From Bacillota bacterium (lineage in GTDB: Bacteria; Bacillota; Bacilli; Alicyclobacillales; SLC66), in the NCBI GenBank assembly GCA_021821085.1, contig JAKACV010000007.1, positions 1 through 64,000 on the forward strand: a DNA stretch of 64,000 nucleotides, written 5' to 3'. This document shows positions 1 to 9,191 of the stretch, in pieces. A program made the position numbers and the translations under genes. The stretch's first letter is position 1; the number at the start of each line of letters is the position of its first letter. Below the pieces are notes generated by a model. It searched no databases. It was not told the DNA's origin and worked only from the letters and a program-made list of their open reading frames with translations.

Positions 1-761
1 AGCCCTTCTTGTTGTTCAAAACATTCAATTGCAACACCTGGTCCCATGACTTCTGACAAACCATAAATGTCAATCGCCTTTAACCTGAGCTTCTCTTCTA
101 ATGTGTGGCGCATTTCCTCAGACCACGGTTCTGCTCCAAAAATCCCATATTCCAAACTTGTAGCTCGAGGGTCTTTTCCCATGGCCGCCATCTCTTCTGC
201 GATGTTTAACACATATGACGGCGTACCTGCAATCCCTCTCGGGTTGAAATCTTCTAAGATCGTAATTTGCCGTGGCGTATTCCCACCAGACATGGGGATG
301 AGCGTTACTCCAAGGCGCTCGGCCCCATAATGTAAGCCAAGTCCACCTGTAAACAATCCATACCCGTAGGTATTCTGAAATAAATCACCTGGACGCCCAC
401 CCGCAGTGACCATGGCGCGCGCAACAATCTCCGACCAATTGGCTAGATCACGTACTGTATATCCGACAATCGTTGGTTTTCCCTTCGTCCCGGATGACCC
501 ATGAATGCGAACAACCTTTTTTTGATCTACTGCAAACAGGCCAAACGGATAATTCTCCCGTAAATCAGACTTTTTCGTAAACGGAAGTCTGCGCACATCA
601 TCCAGCGTTTTGATTTCATCTGGCATAACACCGAGCGCATCAAAAGCCTTGCGATAGAAGGGAACGGAAGTATACACGCGTTCAACGGTTTTCTTTAAAC
701 GGTGTACCTGCAACTTCTCCAGTGACTCCCTGTCCATCGTTTCAATTTTAGGCTGATACAT
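1..761 (-). CDS. paaK: Phenylacetate-CoA ligase (partial, C-terminus outside window)
   Basis: Activates phenylacetate to phenylacetyl-CoA with ATP, the first step of the aerobic phenylacetate pathway; cytosolic. The visible N-terminal ~253 residues carry the family's Ser/Gly-rich phosphate-binding motif ([11 protein letters not shown]) and the downstream [11 protein letters not shown] and [11 protein letters not shown] blocks. The ATG at 761 has a strong Shine-Dalgarno (AGGGGAGGAAG). It is the last visible gene of the paaABCDK run, about 55 bp after paaD. The gene runs off the left edge of the window. Confidence 0.95.
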   Translation of the reverse strand, partial: MYQPKIETMDRESLEKLQVHRLKKTVERVYTSVPFYRKAFDALGVMPDEIKTLDDVRRLPFTKKSDLRENYPFGLFAVDQKKVVRIHGSSGTKGKPTIVGYTVRDLANWSEIVARAMVTAGGRPGDLFQNTYGYGLFTGGLGLHYGAERLGVTLIPMSGGNTPRQITILEDFNPRGIAGTPSYVLNIAEEMAAMGKDPRATSLEYGIFGAEPWSEEMRHTLEEKLRLKAIDIYGLSEVMGPGVAIECFEQQEG

Positions 762-815
762 TGAACTTCCTCCCCTCCCCATCTCCACTTGATTTCACTT
801 TATCTCACGAATATC

Positions 816-1337
816 TTAGATAAATTTCATCCCTTCAAAGGGTTGGTTGCACGCTTTGCAGTAATAGATCGCTCGGCACGCAGTAGGACCAAACATGCTC
901 ACGACTTCCGTATCTGAAGCGCCACAATAGCTACAAGAGAGAGCCTTGTGTGGCTCAAACTCAGCAGAAGGCGGAGCAATGCCAAAGTCATGTATTTTTT
1001 TGCGACCTTCCTCAGTAATCCGATCCGTCGTCCATGACTCATCCATCACAAATTGCACGTCTACACTTGCCACTCCCTCAATCCTTACAAGCTTGCTTTC
1101 TACCTGTGAACGCATGAGATGAAGCGCTGGGCACCCGACAAAAGTCGGAAGAAGTTTGACCGTAACACGGCCCTGGTGATGATCGACGTCGTAAATCATC
1201 CCTAGTTCAGCCAAACTGACTGTTGGCATCTCTGGATCTTTTATCTCTCCTAACGCTGAGACGACACATTGTAAAAAGGAGTCAGACGCTTCAGACACTT
1301 CCTTTGGCCGTGAAGAAAACGTGAAATTGCGCATCAT
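816..1337 (-). CDS. paaD: Phenylacetyl-CoA epoxidase subunit PaaD (MIP18/DUF59 family)
   Basis: 173 aa. PaaD is needed for a functional ring-1,2-epoxidase and is thought to help assemble its metal centre. The N-terminal ~110 residues are a MIP18/DUF59 domain (IKDPEMPTVSLAELGMI, then LLPTFVGCPALHLM with its conserved Cys). The C-terminus holds two CxxC pairs (SCSYCG and YYCKAC), a probable zinc- or Fe-S-binding tail typical of PaaD. The start has GGGAGGTGG upstream. It follows paaC by 12 bp, so it belongs to the same operon. Confidence 0.93.
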   Translation of the reverse strand: MMRNFTFSSRPKEVSEASDSFLQCVVSALGEIKDPEMPTVSLAELGMIYDVDHHQGRVTVKLLPTFVGCPALHLMRSQVESKLVRIEGVASVDVQFVMDESWTTDRITEEGRKKIHDFGIAPPSAEFEPHKALSCSYCGASDTEVVSMFGPTACRAIYYCKACNQPFEGMKFI

Positions 1338-1349
1338 ACGTCCACCTCC

Positions 1350-2135
1350 CTACCAGGTTGCAATCAGATCCGAGCGATATACTTCCGTCATCATGTCCAA
1401 CAGTTGTTGCAAATCTGATGTGTGAACTCCCAGGCGACCGTTCCCAGTCATCACATGTGGTGTTCCAGGCCACATCAATTCAGTACGGTCAAACAGAGGT
1501 TTCACTTGCTGTGTCCATTTATCAGATAAAGCGCTTTCAGAAATCGGAAAAATCCCCTCTTTACGTAAAATTTCGTTAGATCGGCCAAGCGAAAATAAAT
1601 CAGTCAAGTCCGGCCAAATTGTGATTACCGCATTTTCCAAGCGTCCCTTCGCCTCTCCTTTGGCTACTCCAAGCCGTTCAAACCAAGTTTCCATATGCAA
1701 CAAATGGTAGCGTTCTTCGCGCAGGATTTTTTGCACACCTTTTTGCAGCGGTGTGTAATTGGTTTGCAGCAATTCTTGCAAGCGGATGTGGTCGAAAACA
1801 TCATAAAAATAACCTCTTGCAATCGTATATGCCCAATCATGATTGGGGCGTTCGAGCACACGTGCATTTTGACGTTTTTCTTTAGTCCGCGCAAACGCTA
1901 ACTTATCAGGGTCACCTTCTCCAAGTTCACTTAGCAATTCAAAATAAAACGTGGCATGCCCCACTTCATCTTGAGAAATAGAACTAAAAGCGATGTCTTC
2001 TTCTAAATCAGGGGCAATCCCCAGCCATTCAGAACTGCGATGCCCTATCGTGAGTTCGTCATCAGCCATCTGATATAGCAGGTCGATCAAAGCTGTACGG
2101 TAATTGTTTGATAGCTGTTGCTCTGCCTGATTCAT
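1350..2135 (-). CDS. paaC: Phenylacetyl-CoA epoxidase structural subunit PaaC
   Basis: 261 aa, the normal family length. PaaC is the ferritin-like partner of PaaA in the ring-1,2-phenylacetyl-CoA epoxidase (PaaABCE). Visible landmarks are the N-terminal DLLYQMADDELTIGHRSSEWLG helix region and the GHATFYFELL and EERYHLLHMETWF helices. The gene sits between paaB (34 bp) and paaD (12 bp). No paaE reductase gene is seen in the window, so the electron donor must be encoded elsewhere. Confidence 0.95.
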   Translation of the reverse strand: MNQAEQQLSNNYRTALIDLLYQMADDELTIGHRSSEWLGIAPDLEEDIAFSSISQDEVGHATFYFELLSELGEGDPDKLAFARTKEKRQNARVLERPNHDWAYTIARGYFYDVFDHIRLQELLQTNYTPLQKGVQKILREERYHLLHMETWFERLGVAKGEAKGRLENAVITIWPDLTDLFSLGRSNEILRKEGIFPISESALSDKWTQQVKPLFDRTELMWPGTPHVMTGNGRLGVHTSDLQQLLDMMTEVYRSDLIATW

Positions 2136-2168
2136 CCCTCTTCACCTCTCGTTCATTATAAAAATCAA

Positions 2169-2522
2169 TCAATGCTCTTTGATATCGTTCACCAGATCAT
2201 CCACGGTAATGGCCACTTGTTTAAATGTTTTCCATTTTTTTGCATTTTCTGCATAGCCAGAAACTTCCCGATAATTTTTGTTCAACATCTGATTCGCAAA
2301 GAAATCCTGATCCTCATACGAAGTTGCATGAACATGCTCTTGTTTGACCACCCAAATATTCACCGCTTTCTCCCGCCGCAAAAAATTTTCGCGCGCAACC
2401 TGATGCGCTAATTTGGCAGAAGGAGCGACAACACTTCCCACATGAACATGGTGACTCAAATCATCTCTTTGAATAAAAACCTCGTAGACCTCATAATGAG
2501 CACTGCGTTCTTGGTGTTCCAC
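2169..2522 (-). CDS. paaB: Phenylacetyl-CoA epoxidase subunit PaaB
   Basis: About 117 aa. It is the small structural subunit that bridges PaaAC heterodimers in the epoxidase. The sequence shows the family hallmarks YEVFIQRDDLSHHVHVGSV, followed by an alternating helical region (LAHQVARENFLRREKAVNIWVV). Two GTG codons are candidates. The first (2528) directly abuts GGAGGA, while the second (2522) has the usual 6-base spacing, so the second was chosen. The gene is co-directional with paaA and paaC. Confidence 0.93.
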   Translation of the reverse strand: MEHQERSAHYEVYEVFIQRDDLSHHVHVGSVVAPSAKLAHQVARENFLRREKAVNIWVVKQEHVHATSYEDQDFFANQMLNKNYREVSGYAENAKKWKTFKQVAITVDDLVNDIKEH

Positions 2523-2566
2523 ACTCACTCCTCCTTATCTTGTAGATGACGAACGCGCTCTTACTA

Positions 2567-3508
2567 CTACGCCATGGCCTCTATCACTTGACCCGCTCGT
2601 ATCATCGCGTCGCGCACCCATTTCTGATCCTCGTGCGCTTGCCGACGCAATTCAATCCGCGCTTGCGACTTAGGCCCTGAATTATGTTGAACCATATAAG
2701 AGAATTTTTCCCAATCCGGTTCAGTATACGTCCATAACTTTGTTTCCGCATGATAAGCAAGCTGGTTGTCTGGAAGGGTCATCCCTAGTGATAAAACACG
2801 TGGAACATAGCGGTTAATAAACTTTTGTCGCAATTCCTCATTTGTCCTCGTACGAATTTTATATTCCATCATCCGCTGTGCTCCGCTTGACATTTCAGGC
2901 GGTCCAAAGAAAAACATCATTGATGGCCACCAACGGGTCACAGCCGCTTGAAGCATCTCACGTTGCTCTGCTGTGCCTTCCGCCAGCGATAGCACCACGG
3001 ATTCTCCATGTTGCATATGAAAACTTTCTTCTGCACAAATCCGCTGTAAAACTCGCGCATACGGACCATATGAACTCTCTAACAAAGATGCCTGAGTAAT
3101 AATCGCGCCACCATCCACGAGAAAGCCGATAATTCCCGCGTCCGCCCATGTTGGCGCTTCCATATGAAATACATTATGAAATTTCACTTTATTTACAAAT
3201 AAATCCGTAATCATATCATCCCGCACTTTGCCAAACGGTTTGGCAGCGTCTTCAGCGACGCGAAGCAATAGTTGCCCGTGTCCGATCTCATCTTGCACTT
3301 TCGCAATGAGCGCGAGTTTGCGGCGTAAATTTGGTGCTTTGGGAACCCACTCTTTTTCCGGATAAGCCCCCATCACTTCGCTAATTCCATGCATGTGGAT
3401 TTGCTTAATCACCAATTTACGATAATCGTCTGGCATCCAATCTGTCGATTCAATCTTTTGTCCTTGCTGGATTCGATCCATAAAAATTTGCAATTGCACA
3501 TCACTCAT
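2567..3508 (-). CDS. paaA: Phenylacetyl-CoA epoxidase catalytic subunit PaaA
   Basis: 313 aa. This is the di-iron oxygenase subunit that epoxidises the phenyl ring of phenylacetyl-CoA. Ferritin-like iron-binding helices are visible: AKVQDEIGHGQLLLRVAEDA and CAEESFHMQHGE, both with the ExxH pattern. The reading frame is open upstream to 3607, but the ATG at 3508 has AAAGGTGGGG at good spacing and matches the family N-terminus (QIFMDRIQQGQKIE). It is the first gene of the paa operon, with a palindrome 22 bases upstream. Confidence 0.96.
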   Translation of the reverse strand: MSDVQLQIFMDRIQQGQKIESTDWMPDDYRKLVIKQIHMHGISEVMGAYPEKEWVPKAPNLRRKLALIAKVQDEIGHGQLLLRVAEDAAKPFGKVRDDMITDLFVNKVKFHNVFHMEAPTWADAGIIGFLVDGGAIITQASLLESSYGPYARVLQRICAEESFHMQHGESVVLSLAEGTAEQREMLQAAVTRWWPSMMFFFGPPEMSSGAQRMMEYKIRTRTNEELRQKFINRYVPRVLSLGMTLPDNQLAYHAETKLWTYTEPDWEKFSYMVQHNSGPKSQARIELRRQAHEDQKWVRDAMIRAGQVIEAMA

Positions 3509-3529
3509 TGCCGACCCCACCTTTCTTTC

Positions 3530-3549
3530 GTTTGTACATAGATACAAAC
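3530..3549. promoter_or_regulatory. Perfect 7-bp inverted repeat upstream of paaA, candidate TetR operator
   Basis: GTTTGTA-6nt-TACAAAC lies between the paaA ribosome-binding site and the presumed promoter. The neighbouring regulator is TetR-type and such proteins bind short palindromes in this position. A separate motif ACAAGCAAG(T/C) occurs 5-15 bases further upstream (3554-3563, minus strand) and again upstream of the divergent thioesterase gene (4441-4450). Binding by the TetR protein is inference. Confidence 0.45.
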
Positions 3550-3668
3550 AAATACTTGCTTGTTTTTGGCCAAAATGAATACTTATCAAAATACCCGATA
3601 GAATCATTGTATTCTATAAGGTATATATATTCAGAAAATTAAACATGAACTGTAATTCCCAAAATGAA

Positions 3669-4247
3669 CTACTGTCTTTTCAAAGCCCCATACAAAATAA
3701 TAGAAGAGAAACGCTTTGCTATGTCTTCAGGGGATAAATCGCCATTCTCGTTGTACCACTCATAAACCCAATTCCCCACAGAAAGAATCAACAGTCGCAA
3801 ATATTTTAAATCGTCTGAGGTAAAAATGCCTTCTTGTGTACCATCTTCTAATAACTGAACCCAGAGCTGCTCATAAGCATCTCGCTTTTTCTGAATAAAC
3901 GAGCGACGTTCTTCACTTAACGCCGTCCATTCTTGCAAAAATACTTTCGCGGCATCTTTTTGAGTAGTCACAACACGAATGTGCTCAATTAATCCGCGTT
4001 CCAATTTCTCGGAGGCAGTCCCCTCACTTGTGACGATAGGTGTTAGCACTTGCAAAAAAACATCCGCCCCCTCATCGACGATATGGAATAATAAATCTTC
4101 TTTCGATGCGATATGCGCGTATAGACTGCCGGAAAGAATGCCTTTCGCTTCAGCAATGTCGCGAATAGTCGTCCCATGGTACCCTTTGCGGCTAAATAAT
4201 TTTCTAGCCGCTAGGAATATTTCCTGTTTGGGATTAGATTTACTCAC
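3669..4247 (-). CDS. TetR/AcrR-family regulator, probable repressor of phenylacetate catabolism (PaaR-like)
   Basis: 192 aa. The N-terminal ~55 residues are a TetR DNA-binding domain (EIFLAARKLFSRKGYHGTTIRDIAEAKG, then GSLYAHIASKEDLL). The remainder is an alpha-helical ligand domain. The GTG at 4247 is preferred over the upstream ATG at 4271 because GGAAGGGAGA lies just upstream of it. The gene lies between the paa operon and a divergent thioesterase gene. TetR proteins in such places usually sense acyl-CoA or aryl-CoA thioesters. The effector (phenylacetyl-CoA) is inferred from context. Confidence 0.85.
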   Translation of the reverse strand: MSKSNPKQEIFLAARKLFSRKGYHGTTIRDIAEAKGILSGSLYAHIASKEDLLFHIVDEGADVFLQVLTPIVTSEGTASEKLERGLIEHIRVVTTQKDAAKVFLQEWTALSEERRSFIQKKRDAYEQLWVQLLEDGTQEGIFTSDDLKYLRLLILSVGNWVYEWYNENGDLSPEDIAKRFSSIILYGALKRQ

Positions 4248-4516
4248 TGTATCTCCCTTCCAACTCAACAAGGCGCATAATTTATTACATACATGAAAAT
4301 TTGAATAAATTGTTGATATATCGAATTATAGCGGATAAAAATGAACTTTCAATAGATAAATATGGTTAATGTGTGCCTATTCTACGAATTATTATCCGAA
4401 TTAAAACATTGAAAAAAACAAGATATTTGTATATTTTTAAACAAGCAAGCGCTTACTCATTATCTAGCATTGCCAGATCTTCACCAGCAATCACTTTGAA
4501 GGAAGGGAGAGTAGAA

Positions 4517-4909
4517 ATGAAATCTGGATTACACAGAGGGCATCGCGAGTCCATTGACATCTTAGTTACTGAAGACATGTGTCCTGCCTTTGGTGGAAAT
4601 ATAGTACACTCCGTACTATCCACCGTGACAATGGTTTATTACATGGAATGGGTCAGTAGACTTATTATCTTACCTTTTTTGGAACCTGATGAAGAAGGCC
4701 TTGGCATCACCATTTGCATCTCTCACATGGCGCCAGCACCACTAGGCAAAGAGGTCACTTTCTACGCAGAAGTGTCTGAGGTCACCGTTCGAAAAGTGAT
4801 TTGCAACGTCTGGGCTGAACATGATAAAGCGCGCATCGGGGAAGGTGTATTTACACAAATTGCAAAATATAAGGTTGATATTTTGCAGCGCATCGAATCC
4901 ATGAAATAA
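4517..4909 (+). CDS. Hotdog-fold thioesterase (fluoroacetyl-CoA thioesterase-like)
   Basis: 130 aa. The sequence fits the hotdog thioesterase family. TEDMCPAFGGNIVHSVLSTVTMVYYME holds the long helix, followed by GLGITICISHMAPAPLGKEVTFYAEV and a beta-strand region. The ATG at 4517 was chosen because GAAGGGAGAG precedes it; the frame is open 48 codons further upstream but has no ribosome-binding site there. It is divergent from the TetR gene. A role in releasing CoA from dead-end ring-epoxide or oxepin-CoA products is plausible by analogy with PaaI, but that is inference. Confidence 0.8.
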   Translation: MKSGLHRGHRESIDILVTEDMCPAFGGNIVHSVLSTVTMVYYMEWVSRLIILPFLEPDEEGLGITICISHMAPAPLGKEVTFYAEVSEVTVRKVICNVWAEHDKARIGEGVFTQIAKYKVDILQRIESMK

Positions 4910-4925
4910 GAGAATGTACAAACTT

Positions 4926-4976
4926 GAATACACTTACAGGCGTTGCTCAGTAGGAGCTACGCCTGTAAGTGTATTC
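4926..4976. terminator. Long hairpin between convergent genes (probable bidirectional terminator)
   Basis: An 18-bp perfect inverted repeat (4926-4943 with 4959-4976) encloses a further 4-bp stem (GCTC/GAGC) and a 5-nt loop AGTAG, giving 22 pairs with one T-T mismatch. It lies between the thioesterase gene and the convergent permease gene. Neither side has a clear U-tract, so it is not a textbook intrinsic terminator. Confidence 0.5.
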
Positions 4977-5095
4977 GAAGCAGGGCCAGAATCAACCCGA
5001 TTTACAATGGCTCGGTATTCACAAAACAAATAGTCGAATACTCTCAAAAACGCATGACATCTATACTCTAAAAAGTATAAATGTCTCACTTCGAC

Positions 5096-6706
5096 TCATT
5101 CACGTAATAAACTTGACCCTTGCCGAGTTTGCTCGATCGCCTCGAGTGCCTCCCCCACATCTGTCGTTCGATATCCGCTCCTGACTCCCCAGTAATAGAA
5201 GAGTAGAGAGATAATAGCCACCGTGACCATATCCCATGGATAAGGGATCCAATTTTTCAATTCTCCCAGTTTTGTTGATCCCACATAAGTGAGTGCAAGC
5301 ATGGTGATCAAATATACGATCAGCCAAAGGCCACTCACCATGGATTGCATACTTGGACGCTCAATTTGGTTTGGCATGCTCAATGCAAAAATGGCATAGA
5401 TGACAATTCCAATGAGCAGGGCAATGAGAAGTTTAGAATCAATTACCCAGCCAGTCCAATAAATAATCAGTGATCCAATAACAAAAGCCAACGGAGCAAT
5501 GATCGAAGCTCCCTTCAAACGATACGGACGAAATGCCTCGCCTGCTGTCCTTCTTAACACAGCCAAAGATACAGGCCCAATGATATACGTAAAAACCGTC
5601 GCCGACGACACCAATCCGACAAGAGATTGCCATGAAGGAAACGGAAGAAGGAAAATAAGCCCCAATACAAAAGCGGTCGTAAGCGAAACCACTGGAATGC
5701 CTGTCCGCGGATCTATTTTGGTTAAGGCCTTAGGAAAATATCCATTATTCGCCAACGCATAAAGTACTCGCGTCGTAGAAGCGATATAGACATTGCCCGT
5801 ACCTGCCGGAGAAATGATGGCATCTGCATACAAGAGAATAGCCAACCAACCTAAGTTTAAACTGACTGCCAATTGCGCAAATGGTGCATTAAATGAAATG
5901 CTTGTCCAACCATGTTGTAACGCTATAGGACTGATACCTGCGATAAACACCAATTGTAAGAGGACATACAGGATGATACCGACAAAAATTGAGATTAAAA
6001 GGGCAAGTGGAATATCCCGTTGCGGATTTCGCGCCTCACCAGATAAGTCAAGCGCCTGACGGAATCCAAGATACGCAAAAACTACTCCCGATGTAGCCAC
6101 AGCTACAAGAATTCCCGAGGTGCCCTCGGGTGCAAAACCACCCGCTTGAGTGAAATTCCCCCAATGAAGTCCTGATAATAAGAAAATAATAATTGTCGCA
6201 ACAGGCATGATAAACTTTACAAAAGTGACCGAAGTATTCACTTTTGCAAAATACCTCACTCCGAAATAGTTGGCTAAAAAGAAGCCAAACATTAAAACAG
6301 CAGCTAGAAAAAGCCCAGAGCCTGTTAAGAGATTGGTCTTCGAATCCCAAAGTCCCGGCAGCCAGTGAGATGCATATTGCATAACTCCTTCAGCCTCGAC
6401 AGCAGGTACTGAGGAGTAAGCGATCCAGGCTGCCCACCCCATAATAAAACTAGTGACGTGCCCATGACTGTAATGAGGGTAGCGAGCGATCGAGCCGGAC
6501 TCTGGTAACATTCCACCAAGTTCCGCATACACTAACCCAATGAGTAGAACAGCAATACCTCCAATAATCCAAGCAATAATGGATGCAGGTCCTGCATCAT
6601 TTGCGGCATAAAGAGCCCCAAAAAGCCAACCAGATCCAATGATGCCACCGACAGATGCCATGATCAAATCTAACAACGAAAGATCCTTTTTGAATCCAGC
6701 ATTCAT
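5096..6706 (-). CDS. APC-superfamily amino-acid permease
   Basis: 536 aa, strongly hydrophobic, about 12-14 membrane helices. The N-terminus carries the APC signature in TM1 (MASVGGIIGSGWLFG) and GGIAVLLIGLVYAELGGMLPESGSIARYPHYSHG in TM2-3. Length and sequence resemble the aspartate/glutamate:proton symporter YveA of Bacillus more than the 450-aa permeases, but the substrate cannot be fixed from sequence. It is monocistronic and convergent with the thioesterase gene. Confidence 0.9.
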   Translation of the reverse strand: MNAGFKKDLSLLDLIMASVGGIIGSGWLFGALYAANDAGPASIIAWIIGGIAVLLIGLVYAELGGMLPESGSIARYPHYSHGHVTSFIMGWAAWIAYSSVPAVEAEGVMQYASHWLPGLWDSKTNLLTGSGLFLAAVLMFGFFLANYFGVRYFAKVNTSVTFVKFIMPVATIIIFLLSGLHWGNFTQAGGFAPEGTSGILVAVATSGVVFAYLGFRQALDLSGEARNPQRDIPLALLISIFVGIILYVLLQLVFIAGISPIALQHGWTSISFNAPFAQLAVSLNLGWLAILLYADAIISPAGTGNVYIASTTRVLYALANNGYFPKALTKIDPRTGIPVVSLTTAFVLGLIFLLPFPSWQSLVGLVSSATVFTYIIGPVSLAVLRRTAGEAFRPYRLKGASIIAPLAFVIGSLIIYWTGWVIDSKLLIALLIGIVIYAIFALSMPNQIERPSMQSMVSGLWLIVYLITMLALTYVGSTKLGELKNWIPYPWDMVTVAIISLLFYYWGVRSGYRTTDVGEALEAIEQTRQGSSLLRE

Positions 6707-7400
6707 TCAGAAATTCCCCTCTAACCTATATTTTATTCTTACAATAAAAATATTTCGCCTTCTATTCACGTTTTACCAATGTATATGTTTACATGTCGAT
6801 CACCTCTTTGATTTGAAATAAGCAAGATTCACGCCAAACTAAATATTTTGCTTAATTTTCATGTTAATAGCGGTATTTTAAAGAAAAATTATATTACTCA
6901 AGCATTTTAATGTGCAAATTCTTGCGTATAGTGATTTTTTTTGCATGCTAAAGATTGCGCGAAATAGTGATGATTAGAATGTGAAATGTTGATTTCGTAT
7001 TATCACAAAGACTAAATGGTTAGTCATTAACGAGTCACTATTACATGATTTATTCACTGCTTGTTTCAATTTAACTTAATAACTTGGCTGTTGCAAAAAT
7101 CTCGTCGTCGAATCCTATTGAAGAAGGGATTGATTGTCGAAGCCATCTAAATTGAGAAGGACACTTCTGAATTTAGTCGAATGATAGGTTACCACCCAAA
7201 CCAGCACCAAGAAGAACTGTCCACGATGATGGAGCATCTGGTCCACTTGATGGTGTATGTCTACCAGCAGGGATTTAACTGAACTCCTCTGTTCAACTAG
7301 CTGACTAAGTTAAAACCGACTGTAATAATTTCCTCAGTTACTCCGCTTTATACGTATGAATAAATTCGACTTGCCATCGAAAATTAGCAAGGGTCAAATG

Positions 7401-7432
7401 ATAAGAGCATTTTGCGCTGTTCTTATTTTTTT
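7401..7432 (+). terminator. Intrinsic terminator-like hairpin
   Basis: ATAAGAGC-10nt-GTTCTTAT (one G-U pair) is followed by seven Ts. No intact gene precedes it on the plus strand, so it may be left over from a lost gene. A second small stem (GACCTTT/AAAGGTC plus CTTTTT) follows at 7442-7464. Confidence 0.55.
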
Positions 7433-7475
7433 CAGAAACGAGACCTTTCAAAGGTCCTTTTTGAGCAAATTTGTG

Positions 7476-7561
7476 CCACGTGCGGTCACGCATACTGAGC
7501 CCGTCGCGAGTTCGACGCAGCCGTGTTTGAGCAAGGAACCAGTATGCATGACCGCACGTGG
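7476..7561. repeat. 22-bp imperfect inverted repeat with 42-nt centre
   Basis: 7476-7497 and 7540-7561 are reverse complements with a single mismatch (CCACGTGCGGTCA[C/T]GCATACTG). The centre is GC-rich and contains no gene. It could be a palindromic mobile-element end, a structured RNA or an operator for a lost gene; nothing visible decides this. Confidence 0.7.
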
Positions 7562-7712
7562 TAGGTCCAGTTGGTTAACTTTTTCAGGTTGCTGACGAAG
7601 GTATCCCCCCACTGATACTATCGAGTCTTACTTAAGTATATATTGATTTTCTTAGACTCACTTATGCAAATCGAGTACAATGAAATCATGTACTATTCAG
7701 ATTGAGGTGTCC

Positions 7713-8468
7713 ATGTCTATCACACTCATACTAGCAGTAGTTACTGTGGTCTTTCTTGGTGCATTAACGAGAATGACATTTGGTTTTGGCGAAGCCGTGC
7801 TAAGTATGCCATTACTTACATTACTTCCGATCAGTTTACATACTGCAGTTTCTTTAATGGGGTTTGTAGGTCTTACAGTCGCCATACTTGCCGTGGTGAC
7901 AGGCTGGCGTCATATTGACCGAACTGCCCTGATCCCACTAGTCCTTGCTGCTCTTGTTGGTATTCCTGTTGGACTGGTTATGGTTACTTTTATCCCAACA
8001 ACTGCAATTACAGGGTTACTTGGTGCTGTGCTCATCATTTACGGCATTTACTCGTTAACTCAGCGTTCATTTATTCTGAAGGATACACGATCGAGAGGAA
8101 TCCATCAACGATGGGGACTCTTATTCGGATTTGCCTCTGGAGTATTCGGCAGCGCATACAACTTTAACGGTGTTCCAGTTGCTATTTATGGTTCATTGCG
8201 TGGGTGGCTCCCAAATAAATTCCGCAGCACTATGCAAGCCTATTTTCTTATCTCAGGGACACTCATCGTTGCTGGACAGGGGGTCAGTGGATTGTGGACC
8301 GCCGACGTGTTTACCTTATATGGCTTCTCCTTACCAGCTATCGCTGCAGCAACTATCGTCGGTACAATTCTTCATCGAAACATCCCTACATCTAAATTTC
8401 AACGGTACGTGTTTCTCCTCATTACAGCACTAGGAACTTTACTACTGGTAAAGTCGATTATTTTATAA
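7713..8468 (+). CDS. TauE/SafE-family sulfite/organosulfonate exporter-like membrane protein
   Basis: About 251 aa with seven or eight hydrophobic helices. The start MSITLILAVVTVVFLGALTRMTFGFGEAVLSMPLL matches the first repeat of the TauE/SafE fold (GxGG/GFGE region followed by a P-rich helix). The ATG at 7713 follows GAGGTG, whereas an upstream ATG at 7680 lacks a ribosome-binding site. Members export sulfite, sulfoacetate or related anions; the substrate here is unknown. It has no operon partner. Confidence 0.85.
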   Translation: MSITLILAVVTVVFLGALTRMTFGFGEAVLSMPLLTLLPISLHTAVSLMGFVGLTVAILAVVTGWRHIDRTALIPLVLAALVGIPVGLVMVTFIPTTAITGLLGAVLIIYGIYSLTQRSFILKDTRSRGIHQRWGLLFGFASGVFGSAYNFNGVPVAIYGSLRGWLPNKFRSTMQAYFLISGTLIVAGQGVSGLWTADVFTLYGFSLPAIAAATIVGTILHRNIPTSKFQRYVFLLITALGTLLLVKSIIL

Positions 8469-9191
8469 TTCAGTACCTAATTTAAATACAATGTAAAATT
8501 TTTTCACTGAACACTGTTTGTTTTGCCCCTTCCATAAATCGAAAAGTAATTACAACGACTCTGTAGAGCTTTTACGCGCCAAGAGGTTTGCTGTAACAAT
8601 AATTCATAATCCTCCAAGTGATGAACATGAACATTCCCCAGACAACATTCAACAGGGCCACAGAAAAACTGTGTAAATCACCATTTGTGACGAGCAAAAA
8701 AACACTTCTTACTATACTTTTTATCCAAAATAATACTAATTACCATTTTATCATACTGTGCAGCGCGTCGGTAAGTGGCCCGGTCCGATGTAAAATGTAA
8801 CTTTTTTATAATATTCCATTTGGTGCATCCAAAACAAGCGTTGAAATTTCGTGTCGTGGGTGATGGCCTGTACGAATAGCATTACGGGCATCAATGATGA
8901 GAAGTTTTTCTTTTTTTTAATTTGCAAAAAATCCATCATGACCATTTGAATTTCCTTCTATGTGTAATCTCTTGTATTTGATAAGTGCAGTCAACTGTAC
9001 ACAAATTATATATTACTTGATGAGGGACGCCGAACATTCAGAAGGACGATCTTATGATGCATGGTCCATCCGAATTATATTTTCGATCTTCTGAATAGCA
9101 AACCGTTCTTAAGGAAAACTAAAATGTCATTGATACCCGTTAGTATTTTATGGGCATCTGTGAATTTCCAAATCTCGAAGGAGGCTGTACC
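8469..9191. other. Intergenic region without a recognisable intact gene
   Basis: No complete gene found. On the minus strand around 8790-8915 one frame reads ..LLIIDARNAIRTGHHPRHEISTLVLDAPNGIL then a stop. This has protein-like composition and may be a decayed coding fragment; I could not assign it. The last ~30 bases hold the ribosome-binding site for the small gene at 9192. Confidence 0.35.

Larger units (their letters stand above)
6707..7712. other. Non-coding stretch with hairpins and possible mobile-element debris
   Basis: No convincing gene. It is AT-rich up to ~7080. From 7085 the sequence begins GGCTGTTGCAAAAATCTCG, which resembles terminal repeats of several IS families. It is followed by a short open frame (about 7160-7280) ending ...MMEHLVHLMVYVYQQGFN that is broken on both sides. 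A terminator-like hairpin (7401-7432) and a 22-bp inverted repeat (7476-7561) follow. This is consistent with decayed insertion-sequence remains. Confidence 0.4.

Noticed and set aside
3555-3569. Possible sigma-54-like -24/-12 element upstream of paaA (minus strand, TGGCCA-N5-AAGC)
   Set aside because: GG-N10-GC spacing is right, but the TTG of the -12 box is missing and no sigma-54 activator is adjacent; the TetR gene explains regulation better.
8751-8945. 64-codon minus-strand frame
   Set aside because: Biased, Lys/Met-rich composition without a start signal; a different frame over the same bases looks more protein-like but is broken.
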